DNA from: Planctomyces sp.
GTDB lineage: Bacteria > Planctomycetota > Planctomycetia > Planctomycetales > Planctomycetaceae
DNA: 64,000 bases
Direction: 5' to 3'
Assembly (NCBI GenBank): GCA_016795105.1
Contig: JAEUIH010000033.1
Location: 1 to 64,000, forward strand
Positions 24,858-32,637 of this stretch are shown piece after piece. Both the position numbers and the translations under genes were made by a program. Under the pieces are notes generated by a model, which made no database searches, was not told the origin of the DNA, and was given only the letters and a program-made list of their open reading frames with translations. Numbering within the stretch: the stretch's first letter is position 1; each line of letters starts with the position of its first letter.

Positions 24858-27343
24858 ACTGTGCCACTGGAGCCGTTCATTTCAATCAGATCACCATCAC
24901 TGATGCGATCCATCAGTCCTTTAATTCCTACAATCGTAGGGATACTCATTTCACGAGCCAGCGTCGCAGAATGCGACAAGACACTGCCGCGCTGAACCAG
25001 CACACCGGCAGCACCGGGAAATAACATCACCCAGCCCGGGTCCGTTCGCTCTGCAACGAGGATTCGCCCCGGTTCCGGTTGAACGGTCGCGGGTGATGTC
25101 ACTCGCATCGCAATTCCCCGCACAATTCCCGGGTAACAACCAAGCCCATGCAGCTGTGACTCGGCGGCAGACGTCACACCCGAGAAGGAAAGATTGTCAT
25201 TCAGCAGGACTGCTCCTCTGGTTTCGAATCGTTCCGGAGGAGGCGCGAGTTTTCGAAATTCATCGAAGGCCTGCTTTCTAACCAACGCAAGCTGATTCAG
25301 ACTGGCACAGGTTGCACCTCCTTCGACGAAGTTCAGAATTTCGTTGATCTCCAGGTAGAATACGTCGTCTGCAGATTCGAGATGTCCTGCCTGAACAAGC
25401 TGCTCGCCCATCCCAACAACAATTCGACGTACGCGCCCGAAGACCCGAGTTCGCTGAAATCGAAGATTCTCGCGGAGCACCAGATGATATCGTGCCCCGC
25501 GAATCAGTCGTTTCAGGATCAGAGATCTGACTGGGTGTCCCTTGACTGCATCAAACACACTGGAACTGTCTGTCGGAACCTCCGATGCCGATCGAGCGAC
25601 TGTTTCGCCGGGTTCTGACTGTCGCTGTGCCGACCTGCCGATGGCTCGCCACAGAACTCCTGGTGTTTCGTGCAGAGTAACGGTTTCCAGTTTGAGTTCT
25701 TCCATGCAGCGATCACCGAAATCACTCAGATAACGATTCAGCTCAGAATTCAGGGTTGCATTGTGTTGAAGATATTCAGCGACGGTGTTTGGATCGGCTT
25801 CGCAAAGAATGCGAATGCCATGCGGATCTCCGGAAAGCAAACGTCCCATTTCCTCGATTCGTCGCGCGGGCTCAATGCTCAGCATTCCGGATGTCCCCCC
25901 CAATAGTGGACCGATCTTTGACCAGCCATCCGGACCGACCCAGCGGTCAACGACCTTCCGCAGCACTCCGAAACAAACCATTGTGAAGAAGTCGTTGACG
26001 AGTGGTGCGTCCCAGCGATTCAACAGTGCCTTTTCAAGTCGACGATATTCGGCTGTCAGCTGATCGAGTCCCATTTCATCGAGCTGGTCCGTCGTCTGAT
26101 TCAGGGAGGCGTCGATGCGAGCGTCAAATCGTCGAGACATGGTGTCGAGTTTGCGATAACTGAGTGCAAGTCGGAGAAAGCTGTGCACAAATTGAATTCG
26201 ATCACTGAGACGCCCGGTCCATCCCACTTTTTCGATACCCTGAAGAACGTCATCGGGCATGGACTCCCGGACCCCCATCATCTGTTCCATGAATTTCCGG
26301 TTTGACGCATAACCAGGCAACAATGCGATGAGCCGATACCAGCTGAACAGGTTGTAGTAGACTCTCCCTCGAAACATTCCCAGCATCTGTGCGAACAGAT
26401 CATTGTTGGCGCTCAGACGTTCCTTTGGGACACGCATCATGTGACAGAAGGCTCGATAGACGCCTTCGTAAACGGAACGCGCAAACGAAAACGTCAATGG
26501 AGTTGTCATTCCACCGAAGCTCTCTGAGATATTGGCATTGTCCCAAACGCGGCGAATTCCGTTGCGATGATTGGTGTCGGTGCCTTTGTGCCTGGAATCG
26601 TGTATCGAAGCAGATGGTTTTGTCAGCGTGGTGATTGGGCGTGACTGCAATACCCAGAGAACATCACTTTCAATGGCCCATTCAACATCCTGTGGGCATC
26701 CGAGCAGAGTCTCAGCATTGGCAGTTAATCGAACGATTTCGTGGATTTGTTTTAAGGTCAGAAGCGGAGATTCAGTGGATTCAGCTGACACTCGCACAGA
26801 ACCCTCGCGGTCGACGTACCATGTCTGACCGTCTTCAGCTCCATCGACCAGCGCATGACCGAGACCACCGATGGCAGAAATGACCATGACCGAACCGTCT
26901 CCAGTTATGGGGTCAACACTGAAGGCGACTCCGCTGACTGTTGGGGTCAACATGCGCTGGACAACCACGGCGCAGTCCTGTGTTGGGCCGTTCAGTCCTC
27001 TGAATGATCTGTATTTTTGAACCGGCTCGCTGTGGGCGGAGGCTCGAACCGATCGAACGCTCCTTTCTAGGTTCTGCGAATTGACGTTGAGGCAGGTCGT
27101 GAGAAGGCCGGCAAATGAAGACATCGAACTGTCTTCTTCGATTGATGAAGAGCGTACTGCAAATTGCTGGCCCTGAGTCCACTGTTGTTGATCTAAAACG
27201 GACTTGCACGCTAAAGCGACGTCTGCGTCAGGTAGAATCACGGCAAACGGAGGAACGGGAAATCCGGCCGACAGCAATTTCTGCAGCGATGCCGCCTTGC
27301 CTCCGCACGTCGGCCCGATCTTTGATTCCTGTACGTTTGACAC
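24797..27343 (-). CDS. PEP-synthase/rifampin-phosphotransferase-like dikinase (copy 2)
   Basis: 848 residues with the three-part plan of phosphoenolpyruvate synthase-like dikinases. The N-terminal ATP-grasp domain has FAVRSSSIEEDSSMSSFAG, VSGVAFSVDPITGDG and QDVEWAIESDVLWVLQSRP. A large central domain (about 260-730) is unlike PEP synthase and should define the substrate. The C-terminal swivelling domain has the phosphohistidine His791 in SVLSHSATLAREMSIPTIVG. The PEP-synthase pyruvate-binding barrel is not recognisable, so it more probably phosphorylates a small molecule, as rifampin phosphotransferase does. It is the last gene of the eight-gene minus operon, 18 bases after the UbiA gene, and its end overlaps the convergent OleC-like gene. 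It is a paralogue of the gene at 32630-34822. Confidence 0.88.
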   Translation of the reverse strand: MSNVQESKIGPTCGGKAASLQKLLSAGFPVPPFAVILPDADVALACKSVLDQQQWTQGQQFAVRSSSIEEDSSMSSFAGLLTTCLNVNSQNLERSVRSVRASAHSEPVQKYRSFRGLNGPTQDCAVVVQRMLTPTVSGVAFSVDPITGDGSVMVISAIGGLGHALVDGAEDGQTWYVDREGSVRVSAESTESPLLTLKQIHEIVRLTANAETLLGCPQDVEWAIESDVLWVLQSRPITTLTKPSASIHDSRHKGTDTNHRNGIRRVWDNANISESFGGMTTPLTFSFARSVYEGVYRAFCHMMRVPKERLSANNDLFAQMLGMFRGRVYYNLFSWYRLIALLPGYASNRKFMEQMMGVRESMPDDVLQGIEKVGWTGRLSDRIQFVHSFLRLALSYRKLDTMSRRFDARIDASLNQTTDQLDEMGLDQLTAEYRRLEKALLNRWDAPLVNDFFTMVCFGVLRKVVDRWVGPDGWSKIGPLLGGTSGMLSIEPARRIEEMGRLLSGDPHGIRILCEADPNTVAEYLQHNATLNSELNRYLSDFGDRCMEELKLETVTLHETPGVLWRAIGRSAQRQSEPGETVARSASEVPTDSSSVFDAVKGHPVRSLILKRLIRGARYHLVLRENLRFQRTRVFGRVRRIVVGMGEQLVQAGHLESADDVFYLEINEILNFVEGGATCASLNQLALVRKQAFDEFRKLAPPPERFETRGAVLLNDNLSFSGVTSAAESQLHGLGCYPGIVRGIAMRVTSPATVQPEPGRILVAERTDPGWVMLFPGAAGVLVQRGSVLSHSATLAREMSIPTIVGIKGLMDRISDGDLIEMNGSSGTVQVIRSFPSGSAPTSARSAG

Positions 27344-27361
27344 CAGTCAATTGCTCCTTAT

Positions 27362-28345
27362 TCAGTTGCCGGTCCGGACAAACCACGGCAGAACTCTGAA
27401 CCAGGGAAGAATCCCCAGACCAAGGTACAGGCTGAGTGTCCAGAGAAACGTTGTGAGCTCAAGGCTTCTGCCCGCGAGTCTCGTCTTCCGTAACAGAAAC
27501 TGCCGTCCCAAAACTGCTGCGGCGATGAGCAGCAGAACATAAATCAGACCCAGCAGCGGCAGTGCTTTCAGGTAACCGGCGGTAAAAAGTCCGCAGATCA
27601 TCGACAACAACAACTGGCTCCACCAAACCACAACAGCTCGAGTCTGTCCCCACAACCCGGAGTACGTTTGAACTCCGATCTCTTCCTGTTCCGGATGTCG
27701 AATCTTTCTTCCAATTTCGAGGCTCATGCCGTTGAAGAAACTTGCCGCGAGAAACCACATTAGTGCCGGATGAAATCCACTTTCATGAAGGAACCAGTCT
27801 GTTCCGGTTGCATAGAGGTCGACGAGGGGCATGATCAGCATATGGCTGATCAGATATAGAATCGGCCGCTGCTTCAAATATTCGCGGACAAAGAACTCAC
27901 GACTCATCAGGCCCAGATAAATCCACACAAGTCCGAGCAGGATCACGAGACGAGGCGACAACCAGAGTGCGAGAATCAGCTGAATGACGGCTGCCACAAC
28001 AAACATCCAGCCAAGTCCTCTCAGTGTCACGAGTCCCCGTGGGACAGCTCGATACGGACGGTACTTCGAATCTTCTTCAAAGTCCTTAAACTCGTCGGCC
28101 ACTCGCAGTTGAAAGAAGATCAATGTACATGTCACGAATGCCACTACGAACGAGAGGAAAGGAAAGACCAGGGCCCCTCGAATTCGTACAGAGATCGCGA
28201 CTGCACAAAACGTGAATGCCGCGATGAGAGGACCATGAGCCGCCAGCGGAAAGCGTTCCTTCTGATAGGTCCACCAGCGAGTCCAGGGGCGCAGAGGTCC
28301 GGAGTGATCAACAGTGGTCGAATTCGAATGCAAATCGCGACTCAA
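27362..28345 (-). CDS. UbiA family prenyltransferase-like membrane protein
   Basis: 327 residues with about eight or nine membrane helices. The first acidic motif of the UbiA superfamily is present as LRVADEFKDFEED (loop after helix 2) followed by YRPYRAVPRGL. The second acidic motif is replaced by the SLEIGRKIRHPEQEE sequence seen in a UbiA subfamily. UbiA enzymes move prenyl groups from prenyl diphosphates onto acceptors in the membrane; the donor and acceptor here are unknown. Its start overlaps the P450 stop by four bases (ATGA), so the two are translationally coupled. In this cluster it could make or attach an isoprenoid part. Confidence 0.86.
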   Translation of the reverse strand: MSRDLHSNSTTVDHSGPLRPWTRWWTYQKERFPLAAHGPLIAAFTFCAVAISVRIRGALVFPFLSFVVAFVTCTLIFFQLRVADEFKDFEEDSKYRPYRAVPRGLVTLRGLGWMFVVAAVIQLILALWLSPRLVILLGLVWIYLGLMSREFFVREYLKQRPILYLISHMLIMPLVDLYATGTDWFLHESGFHPALMWFLAASFFNGMSLEIGRKIRHPEQEEIGVQTYSGLWGQTRAVVVWWSQLLLSMICGLFTAGYLKALPLLGLIYVLLLIAAAVLGRQFLLRKTRLAGRSLELTTFLWTLSLYLGLGILPWFRVLPWFVRTGN

Positions 28346-29733
28346 AGAGCTGCCTCCAGCCGGCCCGATGCGGGGCTTCGAAATGATTCAACCGTCATCT
28401 TCAGGCCGTTTTTGCAGCGCAGCGTAATTCCCGGATTCATTTGCACAGAGTGCCCCGGAATAGTGCGAAGTCGAAATCTTCCGGAGATCATCGTGGCAAT
28501 GACGAGGGCCTCCAGACGTGCAAGATTTCTGCCGACACAGAAACGATCACCGCCGCCAAACGGAATGTAAGCGCCCGAATGCATCGTGCTGACCTTGTCA
28601 GGATCAAACCGCGAAGGATCAAACTGATCGGGATTGATCCAGAACTGAGGATGCCTGTGCGTGACGTAGGGACTGATAATTGCCAGTGAATCCTTTGGAA
28701 TTTCGTAACCACCGATTTCGTCCGAGTGCACAACCCGACGAAAAATCGCCCAGATCGGTGTATACAACCTCATCGTTTCCTGCAGTACGAGATTTGTCCA
28801 GGTCAGTGACTTCAGGCTGTCTTTCGTGATGCTGGATGAGTTTCCGGTCGCACAGGCTTCCTTATGCATTTTCTCTGCAGCGTCAGGGTGCTGATCCAGC
28901 AGGTGCCAGAGCCATGTGAGAGAGTTGGCCGTCGTTTCGTGACCAGCGAGCAGTAACGTAATCGCCTGACTCTTCACGGTATCTTGATTTCCATCGGCTG
29001 CCGTTCCGTCCATCATGTCACTCAAAAGATCATGATACTTTCCAATTTGTCTGTGTTCGCGAATGATTTCATCGACCTTGCGATGAATGGTTCGGATGGC
29101 ACGTCTCAGTCGCAGATTCGCGGGCGTCGGAATTGCGGCTGGCAGGCTGAAAGGGTGTTCAATTCTACGATACGCATCCATCATTGCGACTGTAACTGCT
29201 TCCTCAATTTCACCGAGTTCTTCGCCCGTTTCGGTGCTGAAGAGAGCCTGTTCAATGATTCCATAAGTCAATCGCATCATTTCTGATGCGATATCGATTG
29301 ACTGACCCGTGTCGCAGATGGCTTCCCACCGGTCCAGCATTCGCTGAGTTCTTTCGACGATCATCCCCAGATAACTATCGACACGAGCTTGTGTGAACCC
29401 CGCCTGAACTGCGATTCGCTGAGCGCGCCATTCCTGGCCGTTGCTGACCAGAAGCCCATTGCCGGTAACGCTGCGAATTCGGGCTGAAGCGAATGTCTGC
29501 TTGTCGTAAGAGGCTGTCTTCTGAAAGACGTGCAGAATATCATCCGGATGGCAAATCAGATGGACGGTCCATGGCCCGATTCGATATCGAACAACATCGC
29601 CGTAATCGTGCATTCCCCGGAGCATCAGTTCCAGAACATCACGCCGCATTTCGGGAAGATTGCCGATCAAAGGCCAGCCTCTCGGCCCCGGAGCACGATG
29701 TTTGTGTGGAGCAGCATGGGACTTCATGCACAA
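28342..29733 (-). CDS. Cytochrome P450
   Basis: 463-residue P450 monooxygenase with all signature elements: I-helix AGHETTANSLTW, K-helix ETMRLYTPIW (ExxR), and the heme loop FGGGDRFCVGRNLARLEA with Cys399 as axial ligand. The N-terminus PGPRGWPLIGNLPEM is proline-rich and has no clear membrane anchor, as in bacterial P450s. It oxidises an unactivated carbon using O2 and an electron-transfer partner that is not encoded nearby. It overlaps the sulfotransferase gene by 10 bases upstream and the UbiA gene by four downstream. A hydroxyl it installs could be the acceptor for sulfation. Confidence 0.95.
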   Translation of the reverse strand: MCMKSHAAPHKHRAPGPRGWPLIGNLPEMRRDVLELMLRGMHDYGDVVRYRIGPWTVHLICHPDDILHVFQKTASYDKQTFASARIRSVTGNGLLVSNGQEWRAQRIAVQAGFTQARVDSYLGMIVERTQRMLDRWEAICDTGQSIDIASEMMRLTYGIIEQALFSTETGEELGEIEEAVTVAMMDAYRRIEHPFSLPAAIPTPANLRLRRAIRTIHRKVDEIIREHRQIGKYHDLLSDMMDGTAADGNQDTVKSQAITLLLAGHETTANSLTWLWHLLDQHPDAAEKMHKEACATGNSSSITKDSLKSLTWTNLVLQETMRLYTPIWAIFRRVVHSDEIGGYEIPKDSLAIISPYVTHRHPQFWINPDQFDPSRFDPDKVSTMHSGAYIPFGGGDRFCVGRNLARLEALVIATMISGRFRLRTIPGHSVQMNPGITLRCKNGLKMTVESFRSPASGRLEAAL

Positions 29734-30851
29734 TACTCCGTCGAATAACCGAATTCATCGAAGAACGGCTTCCAGTGTTCGTTCACGTGTAGTATCTCGT
29801 GCTGAGTCAGAGGACGATGCTGATTCTTTCGATAGCCGGAGAGTGTTGAGAGATAGTCGCGAACGGCGGGTGCCACGACGGAGAAATCGCCAATCTCGAG
29901 TGAGTCGTAAAGGTGTTCCATCGAGTCGAGAGGTTTCTCGCTCAGGTCATCGAATGAGAGTTCAACGAGTCGACCGGAGGGGATGAGTGACCGTTGTTCA
30001 AGATAGGCGTCGTACAGGATTCGGTACCTTCGCAAAATCGCCGCGTCGAACTGTGATGCGTCGATCTTCTGCAGATTGGCAAACCACGCAGCTGTCTGAA
30101 AATAGTGTCGTGACGACTGAAACACGGTAAACGGGTTTCGATGAATGTGTATGAATCGTGCATCGGGAAAGAGTTCCAGCAGGAGCTTGATTCTTCCGGT
30201 ATGTGCCGGAGACTTAAATACAATTCGCCGCTGATCTCGCAGACTGAGTTTTGCAGTAAAAGTCCGAAACGCAGACTTCCAGCGACTGACGACGGACTCC
30301 TCGACACCCCCGAACGTGATGAAGCGTTCGTATTCGACCGTTCGTTTTGGAAACGACAATCCGATGTACGGACTTAGTCCGCACAGCAGCGAGAGCGCCA
30401 GTTCATCTTCCTGAGGAGCATCAAAGCTCATCGCCATTTCATCCATCGGACGTCGAGAGGGAAGAAATGGACGAAAGACGGTTGGCAGGATCCACTCTGT
30501 TGAGAGGAACGATGACGGGTTAACAGCCTGAAACGTGTTTGGAGCCGTCAGTTGTCCGTCAAGGGACAACAAATTGTGAAGATGAGTCGTTCCACTTCTC
30601 CAGTGGCCCAGTACAAACACCGGATCCGATCGTACGGACACATCCCTGAGTGATCCACCATAGCGCAGTCGTTCACAGGCCGAACACGCAGAATTGAAAA
30701 GACTCATCAGGCTGATGAACGCTGCGCGATGCAGATAGCAAGAGTCAACATCGAAGCCGTTCTCACGCAGGAGTCTGCACCAGAGGCCAAAGGTGAGTCC
30801 TGAGAGCGGATTGTGTTCAAGAGACCATCGATGAGGAATTTCGGTGGTCAT
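29724..30851 (-). CDS. Sulfotransferase family protein
   Basis: 375 residues. The PAPS-binding 5'-phosphosulfate loop is GHWRSGTTH at residues 82-90, and the 3'-phosphate region is FIHIHRNPFTVFQSSRHYF. Enzymes of this family move a sulfuryl group from PAPS to an alcohol or amine. Length and motif order are normal. It shares 10 bases with the P450 gene downstream and starts 21 bases after the SnoaL-like gene. The acceptor is unknown; the neighbourhood suggests a hydroxylated lipid-like substrate, which is inference. Confidence 0.9.
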   Translation of the reverse strand: MTTEIPHRWSLEHNPLSGLTFGLWCRLLRENGFDVDSCYLHRAAFISLMSLFNSACSACERLRYGGSLRDVSVRSDPVFVLGHWRSGTTHLHNLLSLDGQLTAPNTFQAVNPSSFLSTEWILPTVFRPFLPSRRPMDEMAMSFDAPQEDELALSLLCGLSPYIGLSFPKRTVEYERFITFGGVEESVVSRWKSAFRTFTAKLSLRDQRRIVFKSPAHTGRIKLLLELFPDARFIHIHRNPFTVFQSSRHYFQTAAWFANLQKIDASQFDAAILRRYRILYDAYLEQRSLIPSGRLVELSFDDLSEKPLDSMEHLYDSLEIGDFSVVAPAVRDYLSTLSGYRKNQHRPLTQHEILHVNEHWKPFFDEFGYSTEYCA

Positions 30852-30872
30852 GAGGAAAAGCTCCCTGTTCGT

Positions 30873-31511
30873 TCAGGATGCATTGGCAGCAGGCTTGCGA
30901 CCTGAGCGGCGGCCCAACAGAAAACCAACAATAAGACCAACCGCGGCAGCTGCGATTCCGGCAATTAACGCTCCGCTTTTCGCTGCGGAGAGGAGTGGGT
31001 TGTCGGCCAGATTTCCTGAAACGTGATAACCAACAAGTTTCCACTGGTCGTTATCCTTCAGCAGAGTTGCGGTCCAGGTGTTTGGCAATTCGAACTTCAA
31101 TCCATAAATTTCATATCGGGCCACTGAGGTACCGTGTGCGAAACCAAATCGCCCGTCGAAGATTCGCGTAGGAGCCAGCGGAGTCGGCTCCTGAGTATAG
31201 CCAACGAATCCCCGTTCTTCGTTTGTTCCCATCGATTCAAAAAACTGTTTGAGTCCATCCGGATGACTGACAATTCGATTGTCCTGCCAAACGGTCACGA
31301 TTTCCGGATGTACGAGTGACAACTGAGTGTCGACGTCATTCTCGATTACGGCGGCTACCAACTTCTTTCTGAACTCGGTGAGTGCCTCATGATCAGCCGA
31401 TACCTGATCCGCTGCTGACTGATCAGACGCCGCCTGCTCCTGAGCCTGAAGAGTGATTGAGCACAAGGTGAAGACGGCTGCACCAAAAACATGATGTACG
31501 AACTTCTGCAT
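30873..31511 (-). CDS. Membrane-anchored SnoaL/NTF2-like protein
   Basis: 212 residues: a Sec signal peptide (VFGAAVFTLCSITLQAQ), an NTF2/SnoaL-like domain (about 35-165; FRKKLVAAVIENDVDTQLSL, GTSVARYEIYGLKFEL, WKLVGYHVSG) and a C-terminal membrane helix (GALIAGIAAAAVGLIVGFLL) followed by an Arg/Lys-rich tail GRRSGRKP. NTF2-like domains often bind or isomerise small hydrophobic molecules. The tethered exported form is unusual for a biosynthetic cluster protein. It lies 16 bases after the BtaA-like gene and 21 before the sulfotransferase. Function unknown. Confidence 0.82.
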   Translation of the reverse strand: MQKFVHHVFGAAVFTLCSITLQAQEQAASDQSAADQVSADHEALTEFRKKLVAAVIENDVDTQLSLVHPEIVTVWQDNRIVSHPDGLKQFFESMGTNEERGFVGYTQEPTPLAPTRIFDGRFGFAHGTSVARYEIYGLKFELPNTWTATLLKDNDQWKLVGYHVSGNLADNPLLSAAKSGALIAGIAAAAVGLIVGFLLGRRSGRKPAANAS

Positions 31512-31527
31512 AGCGAAACCTTACCTT

Positions 31528-32637
31528 TCAGGAAACCAGTTCGTCGATAACAAAGTCACAGTAAAAGAAGGCCTGATCGATGGCGTGGAGCCTTGTCGCG
31601 TCGGCCTGCAGGGGCCTGACCTGATTCACAAAGTCGGCTGCACATCGCCGCGGAACCAGCGTATTCCAGTAGACACAGCGGGCATTGGGCTGCCCAGCAG
31701 AGATCAGAGTACCGTAGACGTCCCGAGAAGTCTCCGGATCAAGATACTCAAAGATGTCTGACAGGTTGAAGCCATTGAATCCATGGTCGCGAAAATTCAG
31801 TGCGGCCTCATCAATCGAGCCATGGAAGATGGTTAGCCGATCGATACCGTCGCGAATCGCTTCGAAGTTCTCCGGGCGGAGATACCTTGGGAGGTTGTCT
31901 CCAAAGTTTCCTGTCAGGATATACGTTAGATATGGATTGCTGTGTGTGGGGACTTCGCGAAGTCCGTGTCGAACTCGTGACAGAAGTCGACTTCCAACGC
32001 TGCCTTCCACATATCGCATGAATTCAGGGTCCCTCCCGACATGGCCAAGCATCAGTCTTCCGAAGAAAATCCTGAAGATGAACTGCCATCGCCAGTTGTT
32101 CCAGGTACGGTCGTAGAACTCCCGCTGTTGTTCAGGCGACTTCTTCAAAAGCAGCTGTTCCACGATCTTTCGGCGATGAATCATTGGAAGAACTCGTCGT
32201 CGGAACAGCCGAAAGTAGCTTTCAAAGCGTCCGCAGTGAATAACGCCACTCTGAATGTTCTGTGGATTTAAACTCCAGTGCTGCCGTGAAGGTTCAGAAA
32301 GATCGTATTCAATTCGCGCGTACAATCGTCCGCGATCTGGACACGTTCGAACACCCAGCAGTTCAAGTAGTTCCGAGTAAGTCAGTCGACGAAATCCGGC
32401 TGCTCGCAGTTCAAGGCACGCAAGTTGAGTCGCATTCAGATCCGCGGCAACAACGGATGCTCCTTCGCCGAGCAGTGCCAGCGAGTTATCTCCGGCGGAG
32501 GAGATTGAGAGAATCCGATCGCCAGGTCGAGGTTGCATCGCGGCGCAAAGCACGTCAGCATCTTCCCAGCAGTTCGCATACCGAACGCTGTCGAACTTCG
32601 CTCTCTTTTCAATTGAAGATTGATGCTGGTCAGCCAT
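31528..32637 (-). CDS. DUF3419 / BtaA-like S-adenosylmethionine aminocarboxypropyl transferase
   Basis: 369 residues from the ATG at 32637, chosen because it overlaps the upstream dikinase stop by eight bases; the frame continues to 32700. The SAM-binding segment is RYANCWEDADVL followed by ISSAGDNSLALLGEGASVVA and ADLNATQLACLELRAAGF, the pattern of BtaA/DUF3419. BtaA transfers the 3-amino-3-carboxypropyl group of SAM to diacylglycerol to start betaine-lipid synthesis. No btaB-type methyltransferase is near, so a different acceptor or an unmethylated homoserine ether is possible. The family call is strong; the substrate is inferred only. Confidence 0.87.
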   Translation of the reverse strand: MADQHQSSIEKRAKFDSVRYANCWEDADVLCAAMQPRPGDRILSISSAGDNSLALLGEGASVVAADLNATQLACLELRAAGFRRLTYSELLELLGVRTCPDRGRLYARIEYDLSEPSRQHWSLNPQNIQSGVIHCGRFESYFRLFRRRVLPMIHRRKIVEQLLLKKSPEQQREFYDRTWNNWRWQFIFRIFFGRLMLGHVGRDPEFMRYVEGSVGSRLLSRVRHGLREVPTHSNPYLTYILTGNFGDNLPRYLRPENFEAIRDGIDRLTIFHGSIDEAALNFRDHGFNGFNLSDIFEYLDPETSRDVYGTLISAGQPNARCVYWNTLVPRRCAADFVNQVRPLQADATRLHAIDQAFFYCDFVIDELVS

